A stretch of DNA of 64,000 bases from Tenderia sp965602225. GTDB lineage: Bacteria; Pseudomonadota; Gammaproteobacteria; Tenderiales; Tenderiaceae. Made by a program: the position numbers and the translations under genes. The stretch is from assembly GCA_965602225.1 (NCBI GenBank), contig CBFCYE010000008.1, positions 47,194-111,193 on the forward strand, read 5' to 3'. Under the pieces are notes generated by a model, which saw only the letters and a list, made by a program, of their open reading frames with translations, ran no database searches and had not been told where the DNA came from. Below, piece after piece: positions 8,558 to 17,965 of the stretch (positions within the stretch are counted from its first letter, which is position 1; the number at the start of each line of letters is the position of its first letter).

Positions 8558-10777
8558 TTGGCCATGCCGAAATCTGAACTCATTTTACGGGTGGCGATAC
8601 CCTCGCCGCTCTACAGCAGCTTTGACTACCTGCCGCCAGACCATTGTGACCCCAGCCAGCTAAAAAAGGGCATGCGCCTACGTCTGCCGTTTGGCCGCAG
8701 CCAGACCGTTGGCATCCTGCTCGAAGTCAGTAACAAGTCTCAAGTTGAACGTCACAAGCTCAAGGCTGCCATCGAGGTTCTCGACAGCGAAGCGCTGCTG
8801 CCGAATGAACTGATGTCCTTACTGCAATGGTGTAGCGACTATTACCATCATCCCATCGGTGAGACGCTGGCCACGGCCCTGCCTACCACACTGCGCCAGG
8901 GCGAGGCAGCTGTCGCCAAACATCGCTCTTTATGGAGCATCACTACGGCAGGCCGTGAAGTCGACAGCGACAAACTGGCCAAACGCGCCAAGCGCCAGGC
9001 CGACCTGCTGCTGCGACTCAGCGCCAGTCAGGTTGGCCTCACTGCCGACCATTTCAAGGAGCTACCGCGCACCTGGATCGACGCCATGGCCGTGCTGGTC
9101 AAAAACGGCTGGGCCGAGATGGAACAGATCCCAGCGCTGGAATTTGGCAATACCAAACCAGAGACTGGCCCCGAACTCAATGACGCACAGGCTGAAGCGG
9201 TCGAACGGATACAGAACTGTCTCGGCATGTTCAGTGCGTTCCTGCTCGACGGCGTGACCGGCAGCGGCAAGACCGAGATCTATCTGCGCAGCATTGAAGC
9301 CGTGCTGAAAAACAATCAACAAGCCCTGGTACTGGTGCCCGAGATCACCCTGACGCCGCAGCTGGTGGGGCGTTTCAAACGCCGTTTCAATGTGCCAATG
9401 GCCGTGATGCATTCAGGACTTAACGACCGTGAACGCCTCAATGCCTGGCTGTTTGCCCGTAACGGTGAGGCCAGCATCATCATCGGCACCCGTTCGGCGG
9501 TGTTCACGCCCATGAGTCGACCCGGCATCATCATCGTCGACGAAGAACACGACACCTCATTTAAGCAGCAATCCGGGCTACGCTATTCGGCCCGCGACCT
9601 GGCCATCGTCCGCGCCCGTAAGCTCGACATCCCGATCGTATTGGGATCAGCCACACCGTCGCTGGAAAGCCTGCTCAACGTCGAACAACTACGCTATCAA
9701 CAACTATCTCTGCCCAAGCGGGCCGGCAGCGCCAAGCCACCCACGGTTTCATTAATGGATGTGCGCAACCAGAATATGGAAGAGCAGCTCTCCGCGCCAC
9801 TGACACAGTTAATGCAACGTCATCTCGACAATGGCAACCAGGTGCTGTTATTCCTCAACCGGCGCGGTTTTTCGCCCAGCATCATCTGCCACGAATGTGG
9901 CTGGGTCGGCCACTGTCGCCGCTGCGACACCCACATGACCCTGCATATGCAAAAACGCCATCTGCGCTGTCATCACTGCGGCAGCCAACGACCTGTACCG
10001 CAGCAATGCCCGGACTGCGGCAGTGTTGACCTGCGGCCGCTGGGTGCCGGCACGGAACGGATAGAAACCGTGCTGACGGAACAATTCCCAGACATCCCCA
10101 TCAGCCGCATCGACCGCGATTCAACCCGCAACAAGGGCAGCCTCGATGCAATTTTGAATGACATCAACAGCGGTGAGCGACGCATCCTCATCGGCACCCA
10201 GATGCTGGCTAAAGGCCATCACTTCCCCGATGTCACCCTGGTTGGCATCCTCGACGGTGATCAGGGTCTGTTCGGGGTCGACTTCCGTGCTGGTGAGCGC
10301 ATGGCCCAGCTCATCATCCAGGTCACCGGTCGTGCCGGTCGTGGCGACAAACCCGGCCAGGTGGTGATCCAGACCCATCATCCGGAAAACCCCATGTTGC
10401 AACTGCTGTGTCAGCAGGGTTATCACGCCTTCGCCAAGGCGGCACAAAGCGAACGCCAGCTCACCGCCCTGCCACCCTATAGTCACATGGCGCTGTTACG
10501 GGCCGAAGCCAGCCATTCGCTGCCGCCGGAAAACTTTCTGCATCAGGCCCACAACCTGGCCGAACAGCTGGGCACACAAGGTGTAGAACTCTACGGCCCC
10601 ATGCCGGCGGTGATGGAACGCCGTGCCGGCAAGTATCGTTATCAACTGTTGCTACAGGCACAAAAACGCGCCGACCTGCATCGCCTACTAGGGCCATGGA
10701 CGGTGCAGCTCAACAAACTGCCTGAGGCACGCAAGGTACGCTGGTCATTGGATGTCGATCCCGTCGACCTAATCTAA
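8558..10777 (+). CDS. priA: Primosomal protein N' (replication restart helicase PriA)
   Basis: The 739-aa 3'-5' superfamily 2 helicase reloads the replisome at stalled forks. It has an N-terminal DNA-binding domain (about 1-200), Walker A GVTGSGKT (near 232-239), DEEH Walker B in IIIVDEEHDTSFKQ, and the zinc-binding cysteine array CHECGWVGHCRRCD...CHHCG...CPDCG near 445-490. The helicase C domain includes QVTGRAGR. Start choice is between TTG 8558 (AAGGAAG 11 nt upstream) and ATG 8564; spacing favours TTG, and the difference is two residues. DnaA boxes lie about 110-130 bp upstream. Confidence 0.96.
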   Translation: MAMPKSELILRVAIPSPLYSSFDYLPPDHCDPSQLKKGMRLRLPFGRSQTVGILLEVSNKSQVERHKLKAAIEVLDSEALLPNELMSLLQWCSDYYHHPIGETLATALPTTLRQGEAAVAKHRSLWSITTAGREVDSDKLAKRAKRQADLLLRLSASQVGLTADHFKELPRTWIDAMAVLVKNGWAEMEQIPALEFGNTKPETGPELNDAQAEAVERIQNCLGMFSAFLLDGVTGSGKTEIYLRSIEAVLKNNQQALVLVPEITLTPQLVGRFKRRFNVPMAVMHSGLNDRERLNAWLFARNGEASIIIGTRSAVFTPMSRPGIIIVDEEHDTSFKQQSGLRYSARDLAIVRARKLDIPIVLGSATPSLESLLNVEQLRYQQLSLPKRAGSAKPPTVSLMDVRNQNMEEQLSAPLTQLMQRHLDNGNQVLLFLNRRGFSPSIICHECGWVGHCRRCDTHMTLHMQKRHLRCHHCGSQRPVPQQCPDCGSVDLRPLGAGTERIETVLTEQFPDIPISRIDRDSTRNKGSLDAILNDINSGERRILIGTQMLAKGHHFPDVTLVGILDGDQGLFGVDFRAGERMAQLIIQVTGRAGRGDKPGQVVIQTHHPENPMLQLLCQQGYHAFAKAAQSERQLTALPPYSHMALLRAEASHSLPPENFLHQAHNLAEQLGTQGVELYGPMPAVMERRAGKYRYQLLLQAQKRADLHRLLGPWTVQLNKLPEARKVRWSLDVDPVDLI

Positions 10778-10842
10778 GTAGGGCGGGCCCCGCCCGCCAT
10801 GAGGTTTTGAATAAACTGATTGGCGGGTGGGCCCCGCCCTAC
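10778..10842. repeat. GTAGGGCGGG-type palindromic repeat
   Basis: The left arm 10778-10799 (GTAGGGCGGGCC...) and right arm 10821-10842 (...GGCCCCGCCCTAC) form a long imperfect inverted repeat starting immediately after the priA stop. It belongs to the same repeat type as the copy between gatA and gatB. It may fold in the priA transcript and act as a terminator or 3' stabiliser, but there is no T tract. Confidence 0.7.
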
Positions 10843-10855
10843 ACCACTGATTAAA

Positions 10856-10890
10856 TGTAGCAGCCAATGGTGCGCGCGGCGCACCCTACA
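10856..10890. repeat. Second short palindromic repeat after priA
   Basis: TGTAG...GGTGCGC-GCG-GCGCACC...CTACA forms a hairpin-capable repeat with outer TGTAG/CTACA arms (10856-10860 and 10886-10890) and an inner GGTGCGC stem. Downstream, near 10917-10942, is a GCCTGCGCCGGAATGACGGCGC stretch like another common dispersed repeat. The gap before argS therefore consists mostly of repeat sequence. Confidence 0.5.
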
Positions 10891-11035
10891 TCTGAATTCA
10901 ATCCTTATAGATTCAAGCCTGCGCCGGAATGACGGCGCAAAAAATAAATTGACACTCTATTGGGTGGTTGCGCTAACAAACCCCAACAAGGGATAATCAC
11001 CCCCCAACAATCAACCCCCCCTGTAGGATTCCTCT

Positions 11036-12796
11036 GTGAAACACCATCTTGAACAACTGGTCAACGCCGCCATCCAACAACTGCAAGCCGATGCAACATT
11101 GCCTGCAGAGCTCAGTTTCAAACTGCAGGTGGAGCGTACCAAGGACCGACAACATGGTGATTTCGCCTGTAACGTGGCCTTGATGCTGGCCAAACCAGCC
11201 AAGCGCAAACCACGCGACATTGCCGAGGCGATTGTTGCCGTACTCGGCAGTTCAGATCAGGTAGTTAAGGTTGAGATTGCCGGCCCCGGTTTCATCAACT
11301 TCTTCCTTAGCCCATCGGCCTATCATGCAGTGATTGGCCAGGTGCAGGAACAGGCTGATAACTTTGGCCGCAGCAGCCTTGGCGCTAACAAATCAATACA
11401 GGTGGAATTCGTTTCCGCCAACCCAACCGGCCCACTACATGTTGGTCATGGTCGCGGCGCGGCTTATGGGGCCACAGTCGCCAACCTGCTCGACGCAGTT
11501 GGTTACAAGGTTCATCGCGAATATTATGTCAACGATGCCGGTCGGCAGATGGACATCCTCGCCGCCTCGGTGTGGCTGCGTTATCTGGAACAATGCGGCG
11601 AAGCATTTGCATTTCCATCCAACGGTTACAAAGGCGACTATGTACTCGACATCGCCGCCGCCCTGCACAAAATCCATGGTGACAAACTGCATCATGCCGC
11701 AGACAAAGTTTTTGCTGGCGTGCCCGCTGATGAACCTGCCGGTGGCGACAAAGAACAACACATCGATGCTCTGGTAAACAACGCCAAGCAGCTGTTAGGT
11801 GCCGAGGATTACCGCGCCGTTTTCGACCAGGGTCTGAACACTGTTTTGACAGACATTCGCGAAGACCTTTCCGGTTTCAACGTTAACTACGACGAATGGT
11901 ATTCAGAGCGTTCATTGATGGAGAGTGGCGCAGTAGAAAAAGCCATTGAACGCCTCAAGGCCAGCAAGCATCTCTATGAACAAGGCGGTGCCTGGTGGTT
12001 CCGCTCCACTGACTTCGGTGATGATAAAGATCGCGTCGTCGTTCGCGACAACGGCCAAACCACTTACTTCGCTTCTGACATCGCCTATCACATGGATAAA
12101 CTGGAACGCGGTTATGATCGCGTCATCGATGTCTGGGGTGCCGATCATCACGGTTATGTGCCACGCGTCAAAGCCGCACTGGAAGCCCTGGGGGATGACT
12201 CAAGCAAACTCGATGTATTGCTGGTGCAATTTGCCATCCTTTATCGCGGCGGCGAACGGGTACAGATGTCGACACGTTCAGGTTCATTCGTCACCCTGCG
12301 CGAACTGCGTGAAGAGGTCGGTAACGATGCCGCACGTTTTTTCTATGTCATGCGCAGATGCGAACAACACATGGACTTCGATCTTGATCTGGCCAAATCA
12401 CAATCCAGTGACAACCCGGTCTACTACATCCAATACGCCCACGCCCGCGTTTGCAGTGTGTTGCGACAAATGACAGAAAAGGGTTTTAGTCACGACAACG
12501 CCAATGGCTTAGCCAATCTGGATCTGTTGAGTGAATCGCATGAACAAGCACTACTGGTCAGTCTGTCACGTTATCCTGAAGCGCTTGAAACGGCAGCACT
12601 CAGTCACGAACCACATCAACTGGCCAACTACCTGCGTGACCTGGCCAATGAGTTCCATACCTATTACAACGCCCATCAGTTTCTGGTCGATGATGCCAAA
12701 ATTCGCGACGCACGTCTGAGCCTCACCCTGGCGGTGAAACAGGTCATCAAAAATGGTCTTGAACTATTAGGCGTATCTGCGCCGGAGGCCATGTAG
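11036..12796 (+). CDS. argS: Arginyl-tRNA synthetase
   Basis: A 586-aa class I synthetase that charges tRNA-Arg. It has an N-terminal Arg-specific domain, the HIGH motif in NPTGPLHVGHGRG (near 130), a catalytic Rossmann core with DVWGADHHGY, a degenerate KMSKS-like region (QMSTRSG near 410), and the helical DALR anticodon-binding domain at the C-terminus. It starts at GTG 11036, supported by AGGA 7 nt upstream. It is followed 3 bp later by the SPOR gene, a conserved gammaproteobacterial pair. Confidence 0.96.
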   Translation: MKHHLEQLVNAAIQQLQADATLPAELSFKLQVERTKDRQHGDFACNVALMLAKPAKRKPRDIAEAIVAVLGSSDQVVKVEIAGPGFINFFLSPSAYHAVIGQVQEQADNFGRSSLGANKSIQVEFVSANPTGPLHVGHGRGAAYGATVANLLDAVGYKVHREYYVNDAGRQMDILAASVWLRYLEQCGEAFAFPSNGYKGDYVLDIAAALHKIHGDKLHHAADKVFAGVPADEPAGGDKEQHIDALVNNAKQLLGAEDYRAVFDQGLNTVLTDIREDLSGFNVNYDEWYSERSLMESGAVEKAIERLKASKHLYEQGGAWWFRSTDFGDDKDRVVVRDNGQTTYFASDIAYHMDKLERGYDRVIDVWGADHHGYVPRVKAALEALGDDSSKLDVLLVQFAILYRGGERVQMSTRSGSFVTLRELREEVGNDAARFFYVMRRCEQHMDFDLDLAKSQSSDNPVYYIQYAHARVCSVLRQMTEKGFSHDNANGLANLDLLSESHEQALLVSLSRYPEALETAALSHEPHQLANYLRDLANEFHTYYNAHQFLVDDAKIRDARLSLTLAVKQVIKNGLELLGVSAPEAM

Positions 12797-12799
12797 TCA

Positions 12800-13432
12800 A
12801 TGACAAAGGACTACAAGAACACCCCTAGAAGCAGCGATAAGAAGACGACAAAACGGGTACCAAAAAAAAATAGCTACACCTCAACCCAGAAAACCAGCAG
12901 CGTTAAAAAACCCACCCCGGGGTGGGTATGGCTGCTTGGCGGTCTGGCGATTGGCCTAAGCGTTGCCGCAATTGTTTACTTCTATGACCGGGGCGATGAA
13001 ACGGTCAAGACCGCCACCAAGGTCGTAACCGATGCCATCAAAGCTGTACCCAAACCACAGCTGCCAGGCAAAGATGGCGCTGCAGAAAAAGACGATGGCC
13101 CACGCTTTGATTTTTATACCTTATTGCCTGAGCTTGAGGTGCTGATCCCTGAAAGTGAAATCAAAGAAGAACAGGCTCGCATCAAAGAGAAAAACAATGT
13201 CGCCTACATGATCCAGGTTGGTTCATTTCGTTCCTATGGTGAAGCCGACAGCCTCAAGGCACAAATGGCTATGCTCGGCATCGAGGCCGACATCGACCCG
13301 GTATCCAGCAAAGGCGAACAATGGTTACGCGTACGGGTTGGCCCATTTACCGACAAACGCAAATTAAACAAAACCCGTAACCGTTTGCACAAAAACAATA
13401 TCAACACCATGTTAGTGCAGATCAAAAAATAG
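12800..13432 (+). CDS. SPOR-domain cell-division protein (FtsN-like)
   Basis: The 210-aa bitopic membrane protein has a Lys/Thr-rich cytoplasmic N-terminus, one transmembrane helix (about 38-58, WVWLLGGLAIGLSVAAIVYFY), a linker, and a C-terminal SPOR domain (about 133-208, YMIQVGSFRSYGEAD...WLRVRVGPF) that binds denuded septal peptidoglycan. It is translationally close to argS, as in Pseudomonas and relatives. The hslVU genes that often follow are absent here. Confidence 0.88.
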   Translation: MTKDYKNTPRSSDKKTTKRVPKKNSYTSTQKTSSVKKPTPGWVWLLGGLAIGLSVAAIVYFYDRGDETVKTATKVVTDAIKAVPKPQLPGKDGAAEKDDGPRFDFYTLLPELEVLIPESEIKEEQARIKEKNNVAYMIQVGSFRSYGEADSLKAQMAMLGIEADIDPVSSKGEQWLRVRVGPFTDKRKLNKTRNRLHKNNINTMLVQIKK

Positions 13433-13705
13433 AGCGCGGTAGCGAAACAGGTCGAAAATGGATTAACAACTTACTTAGTTAATCACTTAGCACTTCTCAG
13501 TGAATGGTTGAGTTCGGCCAACACCAGCCATTTTGCTATTGTCATCAAGCAGTGAGTTTTTCTGAAAGCAGCCATTTATCGTTGGTTTCATGAAAGGCAT
13601 AAATGCAATGAAACGGACAGCCGAAGAAATTTGGTTTCATCAAAATGGAAATTCAGAAAGCGAATATTAAAGTCCGTTAGCTGAGCCCAGAATACTCTAC
13701 CTAAT
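13433..13705. other. Intergenic gap with a repeated GGTTTCAT motif
   Basis: No gene is seen. GGTTTCAT occurs at 13584-13591 and 13633-13640, and its partial complement ATGAAAC at 13608-13614. TTTCATGAAA at 13586-13595 is a perfect palindrome. These could be spaced regulator half-sites or chance. The gap lies downstream of both flanking genes, which argues against a promoter. Confidence 0.3.
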
Positions 13706-15331
13706 TTACTCTAGGGAAACACCCAGCTGCTTGTCTATCTGCATTCGAATGTTTGCGACGTCTAGGGGTTTGGTTATATAGCCTGAAAAACCAGCGGCCT
13801 TGCCTCGTTCGATATCAGAAAGCATGGCATAGGCGGTGACAGCGATAACAGGTATGTTTTTTAGCATGCTATCCGCTTTAAGCACTTCCAACACTTGATA
13901 GCCATCCATGCCAGGCATGTTAATGTCGAGCAAGATTAGTTCAGGCTGTTGCGTCTTTGCCAGCTCTATACCCAGCGCGGGTGTGTGAGCCGTTAGTAAA
14001 TTGATATGCGTACGTCGTCTGAGTATTTGCCCAACCAACTCCAGATTGGCTGGGTTGTCATCAATATAAAGCACGCGGTGTCGCGCTGCATTATTTTCAG
14101 AGCCTGATCCTACCGTGTTTCTAACTACCGTTATATCATCAGCCACATGTTCATCATGATCAGCCTCGGCTAGTGATTCAAGTGGCAGTTCAATCCAGAA
14201 TGTACTGCCAGCACCGACCTGACTTTCCATGTCCACTGAGCCGCTCATCATTTCGACAATACGTCGAGTCAGAGTCAGACCGATGCCGGTGCCTTCGATC
14301 CCGCTGTTTTCTGCATCTAGGCGATTAAAGGGTTGAAATAGCTCAGCTTGTCGATCATTGGCAATGCCAGGGCCAGTATCTGTAACAAGGATGCGCAATC
14401 GCTGCTTGGCTTCGAGCTTTACTTCAAGTGTCACACTGCCACCCATGCGATTGTATTTGATGGCGTTGGAAAGCAAGTTGATCAGGGCCTGTTTTAGACG
14501 CGTACGGTCGGCTCGCACCATTGCGCCTTTCAAACAGGTGTGGCTGATCTGAATGTCACGTTTGTCGGCCAGGGTAGTTACCAGAGCCAGGCACTCCTCA
14601 ACGATCGTGCATACCTCTACAGATTCTAGTGACATGTCTATGTGGCCAGACTCGATCCTAGATAAGTCGAGCACTTCGTTGATGAGTTTCAGCAGGTGAT
14701 TGCCAGCCTTGAAGATCACTTGCGCATTGTTTTTTTGTTCGGAGGTAAGACTGTCATCAATAGTCATAAGCTGGCTGAAACCAAGAATTGCATTCATTGG
14801 GGTGCGCAACTCATGACTCATCGATGACAAAAACTCTGATTTGGCTAAGTTTGCTACTTCGGCTTCTCGTTTGGCAATGGAAAGTTCATGGGTTCGTTCT
14901 TCGACACGAGCTTCCAAATTATTTTTTGCATTTAGCAGCTCTTCCTCGGCCCGTTTAGCGTCAGTAATATCGTCAATGATTGTGAAAAAATGGGGCCTAC
15001 CCTTGAATTCGATTACAGATATATGAGCCTCGACCGTACGGATAGCGCCATCGGCCAGACAGTGATCGAAAATGAAGCGTTTTTTTTCTCCCACAAGTGC
15101 CATCTGTCTTTGAGGGGCGATCTTCTCCTCAGACAGTAGATTGATTTTGTCGACACTCATGCCGCGCATAGTCTCCAGGGCGTAGCCGTAAAAATTTGCT
15201 GCGGCAGGATTGGCATCCACTATCATGCGAGCCTGAGGATCTATCAATAACATAACCGCGCTGTGAAGCTCGAACATCTGGCGAAAAGGCAATTTTAACT
15301 CCCGTTTTTTAATACTGATGACATAGTTCAA
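13706..15331 (-). CDS. PAS-domain hybrid sensor histidine kinase with C-terminal receiver
   Basis: The 541-aa protein begins directly with a PAS domain (about 20-125), followed by a coiled coil (130-165), HisKA with phospho-acceptor His173 (SHELRTPMN), HATPase_c (about 270-395, with DTGPGI and GTGIGL), and a receiver domain (about 418-540) with Asp469 in LLDINMPGMDG. There is no transmembrane segment. The reading frame opens with TTG two codons after a stop, and GAAGG abuts that TTG, so the start is uncertain; Met19 is an alternative. An upstream sensor part may have been lost. No partner regulator is adjacent. Confidence 0.85.
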   Translation of the reverse strand: MNYVISIKKRELKLPFRQMFELHSAVMLLIDPQARMIVDANPAAANFYGYALETMRGMSVDKINLLSEEKIAPQRQMALVGEKKRFIFDHCLADGAIRTVEAHISVIEFKGRPHFFTIIDDITDAKRAEEELLNAKNNLEARVEERTHELSIAKREAEVANLAKSEFLSSMSHELRTPMNAILGFSQLMTIDDSLTSEQKNNAQVIFKAGNHLLKLINEVLDLSRIESGHIDMSLESVEVCTIVEECLALVTTLADKRDIQISHTCLKGAMVRADRTRLKQALINLLSNAIKYNRMGGSVTLEVKLEAKQRLRILVTDTGPGIANDRQAELFQPFNRLDAENSGIEGTGIGLTLTRRIVEMMSGSVDMESQVGAGSTFWIELPLESLAEADHDEHVADDITVVRNTVGSGSENNAARHRVLYIDDNPANLELVGQILRRRTHINLLTAHTPALGIELAKTQQPELILLDINMPGMDGYQVLEVLKADSMLKNIPVIAVTAYAMLSDIERGKAAGFSGYITKPLDVANIRMQIDKQLGVSLE

Positions 15332-15691
15332 CCTTCAATAATACGTGATGCTGGTCAACCTCATCGCAACTACCCCAGTATGCTACTAGCAGCATACGCT
15401 TTTGTTACAGGGATTAAATACTCAGATTCACCGAGCTTCGTTCAGACTCATTTCTAGATTGGAAAACACTTGGACTTAGATTGGGTTATCGACCATAGGC
15501 ATAAATAATTCACAAGGCTCTTAGCTAATTAGTTGTAAGCTATGGAACCTATGAACAAGTCTTTCCGACATCAGGGATTGATCGACGGTTAACCGTATTA
15601 TTTATTGTTGAGCTGAAATCGAAAATAGCTGCTAAAAACACAAATTCGTTACGCATAAACGGCCCATCTACAATCATTCAAAAAAAACAAA
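15332..15691. other. Gene-free gap upstream of the histidine kinase
   Basis: About 360 bp without a supportable gene on either strand. The only structure seen is a 20-bp hairpin or operator-like inverted repeat at 15378-15397 (GTATGCT, 6-nt spacer, AGCATAC), about 50 bp upstream of the kinase start. The rest is AT-rich and could include the kinase promoter or decayed coding sequence. Confidence 0.35.
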
Positions 15692-15967
15692 TCAATCAAA
15701 TCGATAATGCTTTTTCACCGCAGCACGAATCTCCCAGATACACGACATACCGGCAGGAAAGGTAACTCGATCACCCTTGCTCATTTGCACTGGCTCACCA
15801 CCATCGGGCGTCACCACTACATCACCGTCGAGAAAGTAGCAGGTCTCATTGGCATCGTATGTCCAGGGAAAGGTTGAGATTTCCTTTTCCCAGATTGGCC
15901 AGGCTAATACACCATCGGCCTCAAGCTGATCACGACCAATCTGAGGTTCAATTTTAATTTCGTCCAT
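15692..15967 (-). CDS. Small cupin protein (DUF861/Cupin_3 type)
   Basis: A 91-aa single cupin beta-barrel with W-P-I-W-E near 23-27, TYDANETCYFLDGDVVVTPDGGEPV, and GDRVTFPAGMSCIWEI, matching the (S)-ureidoglycine aminohydrolase-type Cupin_3 family. Metal ligands are incomplete compared with enzymatic cupins, so the function is unknown. It starts 11 bp after the speA stop on the same strand and is probably co-transcribed with speA, suggesting a link to polyamine metabolism by association only. Confidence 0.8.
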   Translation of the reverse strand: MDEIKIEPQIGRDQLEADGVLAWPIWEKEISTFPWTYDANETCYFLDGDVVVTPDGGEPVQMSKGDRVTFPAGMSCIWEIRAAVKKHYRFD

Positions 15968-15978
15968 GTTTTTTTCTC

Positions 15979-17862
15979 TTAATCTTCGTGGTAGGTATAA
16001 CCCGTCAGGCCTGCCTGTAATTCTGTGAGATAAAGTTTTTTATTCTGTTCAGTCAGGTCTGAATTATTCAATTTGGTTTCGTAAGACGCCAACAATTCTG
16101 AGGCATCAAAATGGACGTAGGCCAGCAACTCATCAACGGCGTCACCATACTCAGGGCTGACCATTTGATAACCCGTTTCGGTTAACTCCACATCCACTGA
16201 ATCTGTATCACCAAACAGGTTATGCATGTCACCCAAGGTTTCCTGATAGGCGCCGACCAACATCATGCCCAGCAGATACGGTTTGTCGCTGGAATATGAA
16301 TGTAAAGGCAAACTGGTTTCCAGGCCTTCGTTATCAACATAGTGATCAATGCGTCCATCCGAATCACAGGTCAGATCTTGAATCACTACTCGCCGGGTGG
16401 GTTCTTCATCAAGCCGATGCAGAGGCATGATGGGAAACACTTGATCGATGGCCCAGACATCGGGCAGCGACTGAAACAAGGAAAAATTACAGAAGTATTT
16501 GTCGGCCTGTTTTTCATTCAATTCATCCAACAGTTCACGTTGGGCACGGATAGCAGGATTAAGCCGCGCCTTGACCTTGGCACAGACAAGATAATAAAGC
16601 TGTTCGGCACGGGCGCGCTGTTCCAGGTTCATCAGGCCCTGGGTATACATGTCCTGGGTCTGCTGCAACCAGTGCACCGCATCGTGGTATGCCTCTAGCG
16701 GTGAACCAATGTCAGACTGGCTCATTACGTTCCACAGGTATTGGATCGCCTTCGGGTCTGCGTCATTTTCCAGAGCATCAACATCTTCTGGAATCTCGAT
16801 GATGTCACTATCAATGACATTGGTAATCAACATGGCATGGTGAGCCGTCAGGGCACGACCTGATTCAGAGATGATCATCGGCTGCGGCAACAACTTTTCT
16901 TCGCACACCACCTTCAATGCATGGACAACATTGTTGGCATATTCCTGAACGCTGTAGTTCATTGAACAGTAGCTGCGCGAACGAGTGCCCTCATAGTCCA
17001 CACCCAGACCGCCACCAACATCGACATACTCTAACGCCACATCCAGGCCGTGCAGCTCGGCGTAATAACGTGCCACCTCACGCATGCCGCCCTGGATGTC
17101 GCGAATATTGGCAATCTGTGAACCAAGATGACAATGCAGCATCTGCAAGGTCTGCAATTTACCTTCTTGACGCAAACAGTTAACCACCGCCAGCACCTGA
17201 CTCGAGGTCAGACCAAATTTAGATTTCTCACCACCGGTGTTCTGCCATTTACCGGCACCGATAGAGGCTAGCCGCACCCGCACGCCGAGCATCGGTTCTA
17301 TGCCAAGTTTGTCCGACTCTTGCAACACCAACTGCAACTCGGATGGCTTTTCGATAACAATAAACACCTTAAAACCAAGCCGCTGACCAATCAGCGCCAG
17401 GCGAATATATTCTCTATCTTTATAGCCATTACAAACAATCACGCCACCCGGCTGGCTCATACCCAGCACCGCCATCAATTCAGGTTTGCTGCCGGCCTCC
17501 AGGCCGATGCGGCCGCCACCGTTCTGACAGATATGTTCGACTACGGTGCGTTGCTGGTTAACCTTGATGGGGTAGACTGCGGTGTAACCGCCCTGATAAT
17601 CATCTGCCTCCATGGCCAGGTCAAAGGCAGCGCAAAGCGTCGCCACACGGTCACGCAGGATATCGGTAAAACGCAGCAACACCGGCAAGGATAATTTCTG
17701 CTCTGCCAGACGTTGACTCAACTCATAGACATCAATCCCCGGCTTGCTCGTATCGCGATCTGGATAGACCAGCAAATGGCCCTGCTGATTGATATCAAAA
17801 TAGCCGCCACCCCAATGAGCCACATTGTAGGTGCTGCGTGCCCGATCCAGATTCCAGTTCAT
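15979..17862 (-). CDS. speA: Biosynthetic arginine decarboxylase
   Basis: A 627-aa PLP enzyme converting arginine to agmatine, the first step of the SpeA route to putrescine. The PLP lysine lies in YTAVYPIKVNQQR (near 99-103). GGGLGVDY and the C-terminal catalytic Cys in TCDSDGRID are present. The open frame extends 58 codons further upstream, but that part overlaps the divergent speE. ATG 17862 has AGAGGGA just upstream and begins with the family-typical MNWNLDRARSTYNVAHWG. It is divergent from speE and followed by the cupin. Confidence 0.95.
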   Translation of the reverse strand: MNWNLDRARSTYNVAHWGGGYFDINQQGHLLVYPDRDTSKPGIDVYELSQRLAEQKLSLPVLLRFTDILRDRVATLCAAFDLAMEADDYQGGYTAVYPIKVNQQRTVVEHICQNGGGRIGLEAGSKPELMAVLGMSQPGGVIVCNGYKDREYIRLALIGQRLGFKVFIVIEKPSELQLVLQESDKLGIEPMLGVRVRLASIGAGKWQNTGGEKSKFGLTSSQVLAVVNCLRQEGKLQTLQMLHCHLGSQIANIRDIQGGMREVARYYAELHGLDVALEYVDVGGGLGVDYEGTRSRSYCSMNYSVQEYANNVVHALKVVCEEKLLPQPMIISESGRALTAHHAMLITNVIDSDIIEIPEDVDALENDADPKAIQYLWNVMSQSDIGSPLEAYHDAVHWLQQTQDMYTQGLMNLEQRARAEQLYYLVCAKVKARLNPAIRAQRELLDELNEKQADKYFCNFSLFQSLPDVWAIDQVFPIMPLHRLDEEPTRRVVIQDLTCDSDGRIDHYVDNEGLETSLPLHSYSSDKPYLLGMMLVGAYQETLGDMHNLFGDTDSVDVELTETGYQMVSPEYGDAVDELLAYVHFDASELLASYETKLNNSDLTEQNKKLYLTELQAGLTGYTYHED

Positions 17863-17887
17863 TATTCCCTCTACAGACCCTGTCGGG

Positions 17888-17915
17888 TTGATATACAATT
17901 GGCCGTTATTATAAG
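17888..17915 (+). promoter_or_regulatory. Predicted sigma-70 promoter of speE in the speA-speE divergent region
   Basis: TTGATA (17888-17893) and TATAAG (17910-17915) are separated by 16 bp, placing a start of transcription near 17922 and the speE ATG about 44 nt downstream. On the opposite strand the overlapping sequence reads TATAAT (17913 to 17908), a possible -10 for speA, but with a poor -35. Confidence 0.5.
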
Positions 17916-17965
17916 GCTCATATCGCCGTGGATGGCACTGAATTTTAACCGTTAGGGGGTTACTA

